From positions 5,358,001-5,422,000 of the forward strand of contig NZ_CP085876.1 of assembly GCF_013284245.2 (NCBI RefSeq): 64,000 nucleotides of DNA, read 5' to 3'. The translations under genes were made by a program, and so were the position numbers. Positions 53,602 to 62,262 of the stretch are shown here, piece by piece (the stretch's first letter is position 1; each line of letters opens with the position of its first letter). The notes beneath the pieces were generated by a model, which saw only the letters and a list, made by a program, of their open reading frames with translations, was not told where the DNA came from and did not search any database. The DNA comes from Brevibacillus sp. DP1.3A (lineage in GTDB: Bacteria > Bacillota > Bacilli > Brevibacillales > Brevibacillaceae).

Positions 53602-54567
53602 CTACTTGGTAACGTGATCGTGATCGTGCTTGTGATCATGCTTATGATCATGGTCATGATCGTGATCGTGGTCATGGTCATGGTCGTGATCGTGATGATG
53701 ATGGTGGTGACCATGGTGGTGGTGATGTCCATGCTCGTCATCATGGTGGTGATGGTGATGGTCGATGTGCTCCATCGCTGCCAGCCTGTACTGACAGGTA
53801 TCACAGTTCAGCTTCACTTCACCGTGCAACGCTTCCACCACACGATCCTTGAGCACTTCTTTCAACAAAGGATGGAAGCCAAAATACTCGGCCATTTCGA
53901 ACTGAGCTTCTGGGTATTGCTCACGGAACTTCTCCAGCTGATCGCTCATCCGTTTGATCAACACACCCGTGAACAGGAAGTACGGCAAGAGAACGATGCG
54001 CTTCGCCCCCAGCTTCAGGCAACGCTCAACACCCTCGTCGTACAATGGATACGTCACGCCCATGAAGGCAGTCTCTACCCACTTGGCTTTGTATCGCTCC
54101 CAGAACAGTCGGGACATTTTGTAAATATCGCTATTGGCATCTGCATCGCTGCTGCCGCGTCCGATTACGAGTACAGCCAGGTCATCGTTGTCTTCCCCGG
54201 AGGCAAAGCCTGCCTCTTCCATACGTGCGGTCAAAATATTGATGACCTCGTCGTGAATGCCGATCGGGCGTCCGTAGATGAACTGAACGTGTGGGTGCAG
54301 CTCCTTCGCCTCGTCGATAGCAGCTGGAATGTGAATTTTCGCATGTCCGGCAGAGAACAGGATGATTGGAATCACCGCCACGCGGGTTGCACCTCGTGCC
54401 ACGCATGTATTCAAGCCTTGCAGCATGTCAGGACGGGCAAACTCCAGAAAGCACGTCTCGATAATCGGTACATCCAAGTCCGGAGTAAGCGTCGCTACAA
54501 ACTGGCGAATCTCTTCATTGCCTTCCGGGTCCTTGCTTCCATGACCTACAAATAATACTGCGTCCAT
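53602..54567 (-). CDS. cbiX: Sirohydrochlorin cobaltochelatase with His-rich tail
   Basis: 321 aa. Two chelatase halves: VLFVGHGSKDPEGNEEIRQF and IILFSAGHAKIHIPAAIDEA carry the metal-site His residues, then VLVIGRGSSDADANSDIYKM and YFLFTGVLIKRMSDQLEKF. A CxxC motif (NCDTCQYRL, about 252) fits the Fe-S site known in long CbiX proteins. Residues about 266-320 are almost only His and Asp with a few Lys and Gly, a metal-binding tail. It inserts Co2+ into sirohydrochlorin, the first committed step of the anaerobic pathway. The tail is encoded by a simple tandem hexamer-like repeat, prone to length change. Confidence 0.93.
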   Translation of the reverse strand: MDAVLFVGHGSKDPEGNEEIRQFVATLTPDLDVPIIETCFLEFARPDMLQGLNTCVARGATRVAVIPIILFSAGHAKIHIPAAIDEAKELHPHVQFIYGRPIGIHDEVINILTARMEEAGFASGEDNDDLAVLVIGRGSSDADANSDIYKMSRLFWERYKAKWVETAFMGVTYPLYDEGVERCLKLGAKRIVLLPYFLFTGVLIKRMSDQLEKFREQYPEAQFEMAEYFGFHPLLKEVLKDRVVEALHGEVKLNCDTCQYRLAAMEHIDHHHHHHDDEHGHHHHHGHHHHHHDHDHDHDHDHDHDHDHKHDHKHDHDHVTK

Positions 54568-54603
54568 TTTATGTCCCCCTCGTTTTTATTCGGTGTTCTT
54601 GCA

Positions 54604-56364
54604 TTAATCTCCGCATGCAGCGTTCTCGATTTCAGCTTTTGCTGGCTCGTACCATGCGTAGCCCTCCAGCTCACCTACACGTTGGAAAAACTTGTGGAAC
54701 CGCTCGTTCGGAAACGCGTCTTTTTTGAATCGGTTCACGATTCGCTCCACGAGTGGAACAATCTCTTCTTTTTCGATGCCTTCCGCTACCGGAATACCAG
54801 AGTGTGCATTGCGTCCCACCGTTTTTGCTCCCAGGAATAAATCGAACTTTCCTTTGCGGAATACGATCCCGATATCCTCTTGAACCGCGCCATAGCACGC
54901 CATCCCGCAGCCGTTGAAGCCGATCTTCAGTTCCTTCGGCATTTCTTTTCCTCCCAGCTTTTGGTGCAGCTCGTCGGCATAAGGAATGCTGTCTTTTTTC
55001 TCGCCGTCGCAGAAATCACACGCTTTTACCTGCAAAACGTCTCCGATCGGGCTGAGAATCAATCCAAGCTCTCGCAAGCGGCTAGTGATGCTCTCAGGGT
55101 TGGCAGTCGGTACGCGCAAAATCATTTGGTGGTGTGGAGTGTATTCGATCTCGCCTTTTTCGCCGGCCACTTCGGCAATCGTCATCATTTGCAGCGGCGT
55201 GATTTTTTTATTGGCGACCCCCGGACTTACCGCACATTCGAAAATCATCTCTGGCGTAAAGGTAGATACCGGACGATGGACCTGCCCGGAAGCGGGCTTG
55301 GTTTCAATGCCTTTCGCCGCATTGATAGCCGTCAACGCCTCCATGGCCCATGTGAAAGGAGCTTTTGGTGCTGCTTCTTCTGTTACAGGCGGCGCTTCCA
55401 GAACTGCTGTGCTTGTTGCTGCACGATTTGCTGGTTCTGTAACAGTTTCTCTGTCCTCGGTAACGGCGATTGGCCTTTCTGCCTTCGGTGTTGCTGGTGC
55501 TGCCGGAGCTGACGCAAGGCTGCTCTCCTCGGAGGCCTCGAGCGACCATGGCTCATTTTCTACACGCAGACGCTGATGTAGCTTCAGTGGCTGCTCATCG
55601 GCAGACAGTGTGTATTTGCGCTGGTAGCCACGCGGCGTAATCATTTTGCCGTCGTATACAAACGTCGATGTATTTCCGATAATCACCGTGGTCAACATGC
55701 CGATATCATGCTCTAGCATTTGCGCCAGGGTCGTCACGACAACCGTTTCGCGTTCGCGATAAGCACTTTTCACGATACCGACTGGCGTATCTGGTGAGCG
55801 GTACTGCAAAAGAATGCGTTGCGCTTCCACAATCTGACGTGTGCGTCGTCCGCTGCGCGGGTTGTACAACGCGATAACAAAGTCAGCCATCCCTGCTGCG
55901 TCAATCCGTTTGGCAATCAGTTCCCACGGCGTCAAGTGATCGCTCAGACTGATCGTGCATGCGTCGTGCATGATAGGCGCACCGAGGATTGCCCCACAGG
56001 AATTGATCGCCGAGATGCCCGGTACGATTTCGATTGGTACGCCAGTAGCTTCTGTCCAGCCTTTTTCCACCAACACCTCGTATACGAGACCTGCCATCCC
56101 GTAAACACCTGAGTCTCCACTGGAAATGACCGCTACCTTTTTGCCTTCCTCTTCCGCCTGACGTACAGCTTCCCGTGCACGCGTTACTTCTTCTGTCATC
56201 CCTGTGCTGACGATTTGCTGATTCGTCAAAAGTCCGCGGATCAAATCTACGTAGGTGGAATAGCCGATAATGACATCGGCCTCCTGCAGGGCTTCCCGCG
56301 CCCGCTTGGTGATATGCTCAAAACTTCCTGGACCAAACCCGATCACAAACAACTTGCCGCTCAT
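54604..56364 (-). CDS. cbiH: CbiH60-type precorrin-3 C17-methyltransferase fused to a sulfite-reductase-like domain
   Basis: 586 aa. Residues 1-245 are the ring-contracting C17-methyltransferase (VIGFGPGSFEHITKRAREAL, VISSGDSGVYGMAGLVYEVL, VPGISAINSCGAILGAPIMHD, VIALYNPRSGRRTRQI, TSTFVYDGKMITPRGYQRKY). A Pro/Ala/Glu-rich linker (about 270-360) leads to a nitrite/sulfite-reductase-like domain (PSGQVHRPVSTFTPEM on) with Cys at KACDFCDG (about 451) and NGCGMACYG (about 486), probable Fe-S ligands. The same fusion is known from Bacillus megaterium CbiH60, which contracts the ring of cobalt-factor III. It lies 36 bp before cbiX. Confidence 0.93.
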   Translation of the reverse strand: MSGKLFVIGFGPGSFEHITKRAREALQEADVIIGYSTYVDLIRGLLTNQQIVSTGMTEEVTRAREAVRQAEEEGKKVAVISSGDSGVYGMAGLVYEVLVEKGWTEATGVPIEIVPGISAINSCGAILGAPIMHDACTISLSDHLTPWELIAKRIDAAGMADFVIALYNPRSGRRTRQIVEAQRILLQYRSPDTPVGIVKSAYRERETVVVTTLAQMLEHDIGMLTTVIIGNTSTFVYDGKMITPRGYQRKYTLSADEQPLKLHQRLRVENEPWSLEASEESSLASAPAAPATPKAERPIAVTEDRETVTEPANRAATSTAVLEAPPVTEEAAPKAPFTWAMEALTAINAAKGIETKPASGQVHRPVSTFTPEMIFECAVSPGVANKKITPLQMMTIAEVAGEKGEIEYTPHHQMILRVPTANPESITSRLRELGLILSPIGDVLQVKACDFCDGEKKDSIPYADELHQKLGGKEMPKELKIGFNGCGMACYGAVQEDIGIVFRKGKFDLFLGAKTVGRNAHSGIPVAEGIEKEEIVPLVERIVNRFKKDAFPNERFHKFFQRVGELEGYAWYEPAKAEIENAACGD

Positions 56365-56391
56365 AAGGCCCCTCCCCTTTTCGCTTCCTGT

Positions 56392-57342
56392 TTATAATAA
56401 AATCGATATCATCACGCTAACGAACAGACATAAGAGCGAAACGAGATACATCAAACGAATCGTCGCGACAATATCACTAGCCTGCAATGGTCGCTTCGCA
56501 TCTCCCATTTTTGCCCGATTCGATGCAACACCTTGGTAATAATTCAGTCCCCCGAGCTGCACGCCTAATGCGCCAGCGACTCCGGCTTCCGGCAAACCGC
56601 TGTTTGGACTCGGATGCAAATGCGCATCTCTTCTGATCATTGCCCAGCACTGCTTCCCATCCAATCGCTGCAGCCAGCTTGCGGCAACGAGCAACAACGC
56701 TGTCAAACGGGCGGGTATGTAGTTCAGTACATCGTCAAAGCGGGCAGATGCCCAGCCGAGATTCATATACTGCTCGTTTTTATAGCCAACCATGGAGTCG
56801 AGGGTGTTGGCGGCACGGTACGCCATTGCCAACGGTGCTCCCCCAATCGCTGCGTAAATCAGCGGAGAGACGATCGCATCGACGATGTTTTCCGCCACGG
56901 TTTCCACCGCTCCCCGACATACTTCCGGTTCATCTAGCCGCTCTGTATCGCGTCCGACTACCATGGACAAGGAACGTCTCGCCGCTTCCATATCCCCAGC
57001 CACAAGATGACGGGCAATTTCCATCCCGGCATCGGCCAAGCCTTTTGTTGCAATCGTCGTGGAAATCAACCAGGCACCCAATATCCAGGCAAGCACCGGA
57101 TGGATGAACGTGACTCCCCACAAAAGTAGCCAAACGACAGCGTAGCTGCCGCCAACGATCACGAGCGGGAACAGGACTCCTGCTAGCTTCAAATGCGACT
57201 CCTTTTTGACGAGAGAACGTATGACCCGCTCCAATCGTGTAATCCACCAGCCCATGATGATCACTGGATGTGGCAGGCTCCTGGGGTCTCCTACCACCCG
57301 ATCAATCAAGTAGGCCGCGCATAATATCCATACTTCTGTCAT
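56392..57342 (-). CDS. cbiB: Adenosylcobinamide-phosphate synthase
   Basis: 316 aa, with five or so hydrophobic helices. AAYLIDRVVGDPRSLPHPVIIMG, ATKGLADAGMEIARHLVAGD, GRDTERLDEPEVCRGAVETVAENIVDAIVSPLIYA, RAANTLDSMVGYKNEQYMNLGWASARFDDVLNYIPARL and NSGLPEAGVAGALGVQLGG mark CbiB/CobD. It attaches aminopropanol phosphate to cobyric acid at the membrane. The start overlaps cobC by 4 bp. Confidence 0.95.
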   Translation of the reverse strand: MTEVWILCAAYLIDRVVGDPRSLPHPVIIMGWWITRLERVIRSLVKKESHLKLAGVLFPLVIVGGSYAVVWLLLWGVTFIHPVLAWILGAWLISTTIATKGLADAGMEIARHLVAGDMEAARRSLSMVVGRDTERLDEPEVCRGAVETVAENIVDAIVSPLIYAAIGGAPLAMAYRAANTLDSMVGYKNEQYMNLGWASARFDDVLNYIPARLTALLLVAASWLQRLDGKQCWAMIRRDAHLHPSPNSGLPEAGVAGALGVQLGGLNYYQGVASNRAKMGDAKRPLQASDIVATIRLMYLVSLLCLFVSVMISILL

Positions 57343-57971
57343 GTTGTCCCTCTCTTACTCTTCAGGGGTTGTCGCATCCAACTCTGCCCTTGTGCATCCA
57401 AGCATTCCGCTACCAGAGCCTCCCCATGCTTAACGCCATCGACCTGCCAATATCGGTCAGGATTGTTTTCGAGCCACGCGGCCTGGAACCAGCGGATCAC
57501 GCCGCCATGTGTGACGATGACGACTGGATCGGATGCCTCCTCCTTGTCCGCTCTCTCCAACAAGGAACGTAGCCAACGATCCACGCGCATCCCCAGCTCT
57601 TCCAGACTCTCCCCTTGTGGAGGTCGATTTCGAAAAGGATCGTCGTACCACCTCGTGGCCCGCACAGGGTCCGACACCATCAGCTCGTCGTAGGTCATCA
57701 GCTCCCACTCACCAAAAGACAGCTCTCGGAGTGCTGGCTCCGGAATAACCGATAGCCCCAAAGCAGCTGTGAGTGGTTCGGCAGTCTGCATGCATCTGAG
57801 CAGGTCGCTTGAGTAAATCGCAGCAGGTCCCCCAATGAGCACTGGTAATTCCTTGGCCAAATCACTCGCGTGCAGATGCCCGCTCTCATTCAAAGGAACG
57901 TCGCTATGCCCCAAATATCGATGCTCACGATTGCTGTCTGTCTCCCCGTGACGTATCCAAACTAGCTTCAT
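57339..57971 (-). CDS. cobC: Alpha-ribazole-5'-phosphate phosphatase (histidine phosphatase family)
   Basis: 210 aa from ATG 57971, overlapping the cobS stop in ATGA. Histidine phosphatase signature LVWIRHGETDSNREHRYLGHSD (catalytic His in RHG), then YSSDLLRCMQTAEPL, ELSFGEWELMTYDEL and the second His in VVIVTHGGVIRWFQAA. Operon position between cobS and cbiB supports CobC, which removes the 5'-phosphate of alpha-ribazole or cobalamin phosphate. Confidence 0.88.
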   Translation of the reverse strand: MKLVWIRHGETDSNREHRYLGHSDVPLNESGHLHASDLAKELPVLIGGPAAIYSSDLLRCMQTAEPLTAALGLSVIPEPALRELSFGEWELMTYDELMVSDPVRATRWYDDPFRNRPPQGESLEELGMRVDRWLRSLLERADKEEASDPVVIVTHGGVIRWFQAAWLENNPDRYWQVDGVKHGEALVAECLDAQGQSWMRQPLKSKRGTT

Positions 57972-58708
57972 AACCACCAGCTCCCCACTAACACCAGCAG
58001 AACGACCGCTTCACTGCTTTCGATAACAGCCCCGTAGCAGTCTCCATTTAAACCGCCTAGTTTTTTTGCAACCGAGCGTGAAAACAATAGAGCGAACAAT
58101 AGCGACAGAAAAATGGCTATGATGACCTGCAAGCCCCCAAGATACCAACCTGCGGCAAACACGAGGATGTAGCTCACGATGATAGAGGAAACGGAAAGCC
58201 CAGCACTGATGCCTTTTCCGATCCCTTTGTCTGCCGAAAGATACGGCCAGAGCTTGATCGACAAAAGCACATGTGTCCGCGCTACCACTGGTGCTACGAT
58301 TAAAAAGCTGCCCCATCCCGGATGTACGAGTTCTGCGACTGCACCAGCCTTGATCAGCAACAGCATAATCGCAGCAAGAACGCCCATCGCACCTACGCGG
58401 CTGTCCTTCATAATCGCAAGTATTTGCTCTCTCGGTCTGCTGCTGCCAAGACCGTCCGCGAGGTCCATCCACCCATCCATATGAAGACCACCAGTCACGT
58501 AGACCCATGCGACCAACGTCAAAATAGCCGCGATCCAAGGACTAAACAACAGCAGGCCTGCCTGATGTACAACCCATAGCAATAAACCGATGACCAAACC
58601 AACTGCGGGATACCAGTTGACGCTTTTTCTCCATGCCTCCTCTGAAGGACGAAGCCACGGAACCGGAATACGCGTAAAAAACGAGATCGCGTGTAAAAAT
58701 GCATTCAT
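57968..58708 (-). CDS. cobS: Adenosylcobinamide-GDP ribazoletransferase (cobalamin synthase)
   Basis: 246 aa from ATG 58708, overlapping the cobU stop by 4 bp; a longer frame into cobU is not the start. Six or seven membrane helices. ISFFTRIPVPWLRPSEEAW near the N-terminus, YVTGGLHMDGWMDLADGLGSSRPREQILAIMKDSRVGAMG with the Asp-rich active site, and LGGLNGDCYGAVIESSEAV at the end are diagnostic. It joins the lower-loop nucleotide to GDP-cobinamide. Confidence 0.94.
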   Translation of the reverse strand: MNAFLHAISFFTRIPVPWLRPSEEAWRKSVNWYPAVGLVIGLLLWVVHQAGLLLFSPWIAAILTLVAWVYVTGGLHMDGWMDLADGLGSSRPREQILAIMKDSRVGAMGVLAAIMLLLIKAGAVAELVHPGWGSFLIVAPVVARTHVLLSIKLWPYLSADKGIGKGISAGLSVSSIIVSYILVFAAGWYLGGLQVIIAIFLSLLFALLFSRSVAKKLGGLNGDCYGAVIESSEAVVLLVLVGSWWL

Positions 58709-59244
58709 CCTTTGATCCTCCACGGTATCCCCGACAAAACCGCGTAGACGGCGTCCGCTTGTCGCGCACTTCTCTGATTGACATCGCCCAGCACATCCGC
58801 GAACCATCTGCCCAAACGACTCAAGGCTACACCGCCCAATCCGACCTCGCTTGTGACAGCAATGACTCTTTGCGGGGAATTCTGAACGAGGGACAGCCAT
58901 GCCTTTGCCTCCTGCAACAGGGCTTGCGTGTGTGAAGGACTTCTCCATTCCGACTCATCCACGCTCATCAATCGATTACTCACCCAGGTGGACAGACAAT
59001 CGATCAACACCACATCATACTGCTCACTAAATGCGTAGTAATCGGTTAAGCGCTCTCCTACCTCCACACAGCCCCAATCCAACGGACGACGTGCCTGATG
59101 CAGCTCGATTCTCTGCTTCATTTCATCATCCCAGGCCTTGCCTGTCGCCACGTACAGGACTCGACTGCTCAACGTCATCGCAAGCTCTTCCGCGTAGCGG
59201 CTTTTTCCTGAACGGACACCGCCTGTTACCAGCACCAAGCTCAT
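58705..59244 (-). CDS. cobU: Adenosylcobinamide kinase/guanylyltransferase
   Basis: 179 aa. P-loop LVTGGVRSGKSRYAEELA, YVATGKAWDDEMKQRIELHQARRPLDWGCVEVG with the GMP-accepting His, VLIDCLSTWVSNRLM and VTSEVGLGGVALSRLGRWFADVLGDVNQ. It phosphorylates and then guanylylates adenosylcobinamide. The start overlaps cobD by 4 bp. Confidence 0.95.
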   Translation of the reverse strand: MSLVLVTGGVRSGKSRYAEELAMTLSSRVLYVATGKAWDDEMKQRIELHQARRPLDWGCVEVGERLTDYYAFSEQYDVVLIDCLSTWVSNRLMSVDESEWRSPSHTQALLQEAKAWLSLVQNSPQRVIAVTSEVGLGGVALSRLGRWFADVLGDVNQRSARQADAVYAVLSGIPWRIKG

Positions 59245-60356
59245 CGCTGTTCACTTCCTTCCGCATGGACCTCGCGAAGCGCTGCCAGAAGTCGTTCATT
59301 TTCCTCTCGTCCACGCACTGCGATTCTCACATCATGTGCCGTCAAACCGGGATACATCGCACAGTTGCGGATCAGAACGCCTTTTTTGCCGAGCCGTGCC
59401 TGCAATTGTTCAGCTGGCAATCCTGCTGGCGATCGCAGCAACAGAAAGTTTGCTTCCCCCGGCCATACCTGCCAGCCCAACTCACTACGGATACAATCAG
59501 TCAAATACGCACGTTCTGCTTTTATGAGCCTGCGCGTCTGTTTCTCGTATGCCTGCTCCTGCAAGCACAGTTCTCCAGCTAAAAGGGCTAGTGCATTCAC
59601 GCTCCAGCTCACTTGCTTCTGGCGCATCTTCGCAATGACATCTGGATGCGCAATCGCATAACCCAGGCGCAATCCCGGGATCGCGTACATTTTCGTCATC
59701 GAACGCATCAAAATCACACGGGGAAAGCGCTCCAGCTGCGTCGCCAATGTATACTGCCGCTCTTCCTCCACAAAATCGAGAAAAGCCTCATCCACGATGA
59801 GCCACGTATTGGTCTCTTTCGTCCATTCCGCCATTTGGCGCAGCTCATCCGGTTGATACAGGATTCCGGTTGGATTGTTTGGCGACCCGACAAATACGAG
59901 ATCAGACTGCGTAAAAAGAGTGTGCAGCTCTTCAGGATCGGGCTTGTACCCGTTCGCTTCCTTCCCGAAACAGCCAATGACGCGAGCACCATACTGCTCG
60001 GAAAGTTGCGCGTATTCCGAAAAGCAAGGATACACTACACCAACCGTTTGCGGCGAAAGACCGAGGATAGCCAATGCCATTGCCTCCGCTGCACCATTGG
60101 CAGGCAGCAACCATTCTTCCGGCACTTGCAGCCGTTTTGCCAATGCATGACGAAACACACGATGTCCAGGGTCTGGGTAATGCGCTACAGCAGCTAGCGA
60201 AGCCAGCAGCATCTCACGAACGCTTGCTGGCATCCCCAGCGGATTAATATTGGCACTGTAATCCAGAAACTGCCCTGGCTCTCGACCAAAGCGCTGCGCT
60301 GCGGTCAGCAAGTCTCCACCATGACCGTATGTTTCTATTACACCTGCGCTTGTCAA
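59241..60356 (-). CDS. cobD: L-threonine-O-3-phosphate decarboxylase (PLP-dependent)
   Basis: 371 aa. Aminotransferase fold type I: YGHGGDLLTAAQRFG, LDYSANINPLGMP, YPDPGHRVFRHALAKR, GSPNNPTGILYQPDEL, VDEAFLDF and the PLP lysine in MRSMTKMYAIPGLRLGYAIA (about 220). Such CobD enzymes make (R)-1-amino-2-propanol phosphate for CbiB. Histidinol-phosphate aminotransferase is related, but the YGHGGD start and operon context favour CobD. Overlaps cobO by 4 bp. Confidence 0.93.
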   Translation of the reverse strand: MTSAGVIETYGHGGDLLTAAQRFGREPGQFLDYSANINPLGMPASVREMLLASLAAVAHYPDPGHRVFRHALAKRLQVPEEWLLPANGAAEAMALAILGLSPQTVGVVYPCFSEYAQLSEQYGARVIGCFGKEANGYKPDPEELHTLFTQSDLVFVGSPNNPTGILYQPDELRQMAEWTKETNTWLIVDEAFLDFVEEERQYTLATQLERFPRVILMRSMTKMYAIPGLRLGYAIAHPDVIAKMRQKQVSWSVNALALLAGELCLQEQAYEKQTRRLIKAERAYLTDCIRSELGWQVWPGEANFLLLRSPAGLPAEQLQARLGKKGVLIRNCAMYPGLTAHDVRIAVRGREENERLLAALREVHAEGSEQR

Positions 60357-60901
60357 AACTCTACCCCCAGCACAGCTGGAATCCCTTCATCGTAGTAATG
60401 CTTGATTGGCTTCATCTCTGTCACCAAATCTGCGATGTCCAAAATCTCCTGCTTTGCTGCCCGTCCCGTAATCACGAGGTGGATATGACTTGGCCTGTTT
60501 TGAATCGCTTCCAAGACATCGGACAATGGCAACACATCGTCAATCGGGAAGCGGTCAATCGCCAATGCATTATTCAGCTCATCCAGAATGACGACATCGT
60601 ACGCTCCGGAAGAGAGCTTTTCGCTCGCAAACGCCCAAGCTTCTTTCAAAGCCTGACGATGCTCCTCCGGTGTCTTCGTCCATGTGAAGCCAACACCCAT
60701 TTGCACAATTTCTATGCCCAATTTATCGAAAATAATCTTTTCTCCGTATGTACGCTCCGGCGACTTGATGAATTGAACCATCAGCACCTTTTTTCCGCGC
60801 CCTGTCGCCCGCACAGCCAATCCGACTGCTGCCGTCGTTTTTCCTTTGCCGTCTCCCGTGTAAACGAGGGTCAAGCCCCGCTTCTTATCGTTTTTCTCCA
60901 T
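60353..60901 (-). CDS. cobO: Cob(I)yrinic acid a,c-diamide adenosyltransferase
   Basis: 182 aa from ATG 60901 behind GAGGTGGTTACG. P-loop LVYTGDGKGKTTAAVGLAVRATG, VLMVQFIKSPERTYGEK, VILDELNNALAIDRFPIDDVL and HLVITGRAAKQEILDIADLVTEM are typical of the CobA/BtuR/CobO family. It transfers the 5'-deoxyadenosyl group from ATP to the cobalt. First structural gene of the operon, directly after the riboswitch terminator. Also called btuR or cobA in other organisms; cobO is used to avoid confusion with the SUMT gene. Confidence 0.94.
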   Translation of the reverse strand: MEKNDKKRGLTLVYTGDGKGKTTAAVGLAVRATGRGKKVLMVQFIKSPERTYGEKIIFDKLGIEIVQMGVGFTWTKTPEEHRQALKEAWAFASEKLSSGAYDVVILDELNNALAIDRFPIDDVLPLSDVLEAIQNRPSHIHLVITGRAAKQEILDIADLVTEMKPIKHYYDEGIPAVLGVEF

Positions 60902-60967
60902 CGTAACCACCTCAAAAAGTGATGTATTTTACTCCGTTGTTTCCTCCAAATACTTTCCGAAGCCAAC

Positions 60968-61013
60968 AAAAAAAGCGCTCTGTTTCCCCAGTACGTAAGG
61001 AAAAACAAAGCGC
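60968..61013 (-). terminator. Riboswitch-controlled intrinsic terminator
   Basis: Minus strand: GCGCTTTGTTTTTCC pairs with GGGGAAACAGAGCGC (15 bp with G-U pairs), followed by TTTTTTT. It lies between the B12 aptamer and cobO, so it is the likely attenuator that stops the operon when B12 is bound. Confidence 0.85.
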
Positions 61014-61078
61014 GGATAGCCGAAAGCAACAATCCTCACCTCTTCCTTTGACCCGAAGGAAATCAGTGTAAACATAAA

Positions 61079-61265
61079 AACAGGCAGGTCTCCTGGCTCG
61101 AGGATCATCGCTCTTCTTCTCCTTCCCGCTCCCGGATGGGCAGTGGATGGCATGGTGCCTTGAAGAACAGCTACTCTCTTACAGTGGCGGGACCGCGTTG
61201 GCTTTTCACCAAACTTCCCTTTTAACCTTGCTCCTGCGAATCGGTTTCGCAAAAACAAGGACCTG
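61079..61265 (-). ncRNA. Cobalamin riboswitch
   Basis: Minus strand contains the aptamer landmarks in order: AAAAGGGAAGTTTGGTGAAA, GCCAACGCGGTCCCGCCACT, and the B12 box GAGCCAGGAGACCTGCCTG at its 3' end. Spacing and order fit the cobalamin class. An intrinsic terminator follows 66 nt further on. Confidence 0.95.
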
Positions 61266-61276
61266 TTTCTCTTCCA

Positions 61277-61305
61277 TATGTAAATGTCATTCGTTTCGTT
61301 GACAA
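61277..61305 (-). promoter_or_regulatory. Candidate promoter of the cobalamin operon
   Basis: Minus strand: TTGTCA (61300-61305), 17 bp, TACATA (61277-61282), which would start the RNA right at the 5' side of the aptamer. The -10 box is weak. Confidence 0.4.
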
Positions 61306-61463
61306 GCACTTGCTTTAATAATAGCAAAAGCTACCGAGGATTCAAGCAAAAGCTGCCGATTCCTCGCAGGTGTCTATTGGCAGAAAATTTAAGATAATCA
61401 CCATTTACTTACCTGAAAATTTTCGTTACCCTATTGGCAAACAATCGAAAGTGGTGTGCAGTC

Positions 61464-62156
61464 ATGCTATTTCCTCCGATTCCAAAAATACCAGACATGG
61501 TCCTGCCCAGCCCACTGCCGATCAAGGAATGCAGCGAACCGATGATCCCCCTCTCTTCCCTCTGTGAACAAATCACAGTCTATCCAGCCTACTACCACGA
61601 GGGCTATGCCGGAACACAGCCAGAAGCCTTTTTGCGAGAAGGGGCAGCACGCAAGCTCGCCATGGCAGCCGCGCAACTGCCTATTGGCTACAAGCTCGTC
61701 GTGTTGGACGGCTGGCGCTCGTTCGAGGTACAGGCATCCTTGTATGAACGTTTCCGTGAAGCCTTGCTTTCACAAGGCTGGCAGGAAGGACCCGCGCTCA
61801 CCGAAGAATTGAGCAAATTCGTCGCTTATCCAACAACAGACCTCTCCAAGCCGTCCCCTCACCTATCCGGTGGCGCAGTCGATCTGACTATCGCAGGACC
61901 TGATGGCTGGCTGGAGATGGGGACAGCCTTCGATGACTTCAGTGAAAGGGCTGCAACTCGGCATTATGAAGAACTCGTACAGCCTACACAAAAGGACATC
62001 GAGATTCGAGACAATCGCCGACTGCTGTATCATTTGATGACGACTGTCGGATTCGTCAACTATCCGAAAGAATGGTGGCATTTCGAGTATGGGACGCGCA
62101 CCTGGGGACAAAAAACGCAGCAAGAGCCGATCTATGGCGGGGTTTTGTCGATGTAA
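61464..62156 (+). CDS. D-alanyl-D-alanine dipeptidase (VanX/DdpX family)
   Basis: 230 aa from ATG 61464; an earlier in-frame ATG at 61434 is possible, and neither has a strong ribosome site. The zinc-site motifs are SPHLSGGAVDLTI (SxHxxGxAxD) and the catalytic Glu-His in PKEWWHFEYG (ExWH). VVLDGWRSFEVQASLYERF contains the conserved Arg. No signal peptide. It hydrolyses D-Ala-D-Ala. No vanH or vanA neighbours, so wall-peptide recycling or D-Ala salvage is more likely than vancomycin resistance. Confidence 0.88.
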   Translation: MLFPPIPKIPDMVLPSPLPIKECSEPMIPLSSLCEQITVYPAYYHEGYAGTQPEAFLREGAARKLAMAAAQLPIGYKLVVLDGWRSFEVQASLYERFREALLSQGWQEGPALTEELSKFVAYPTTDLSKPSPHLSGGAVDLTIAGPDGWLEMGTAFDDFSERAATRHYEELVQPTQKDIEIRDNRRLLYHLMTTVGFVNYPKEWWHFEYGTRTWGQKTQQEPIYGGVLSM

Positions 62157-62262
62157 CCACAAATACTCAAGTATTCAGCCGAAAAAGGCATGAGCCCGGT
62201 CGATACCGTACTCATGCCCAGATGGCCGCCCACTCTTCAAACTCAACAAATTCCTGTACCTC

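Noticed and set aside
53606-53770. Short regular repeats that look array-like
   Set aside because: Not a CRISPR: no spacers; this is the coding repeat of the CbiX His/Asp tail.
53374-54555. Long plus-strand frame (393 codons) opposite cbiJ and cbiX
   Set aside because: Antisense shadow of two clear genes; its Met/Val-rich stretch is only the complement of the His/Asp repeat.
58708-58948. 80-codon N-terminal extension of cobS
   Set aside because: It lies inside cobU in another frame; the ATGA overlap at 58705-58708 and family alignment fix the start at 58708.
60929-61327. A 132-codon minus-strand frame upstream of cobO
   Set aside because: It lies entirely over the B12 riboswitch and its terminator; codon pattern and lack of a ribosome site show it is not a gene.
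61464-62156. VanX-like gene as a vancomycin-resistance operon
   Set aside because: No vanH, vanA/B ligase or vanRS neighbours; a lone dipeptidase is more likely metabolic.
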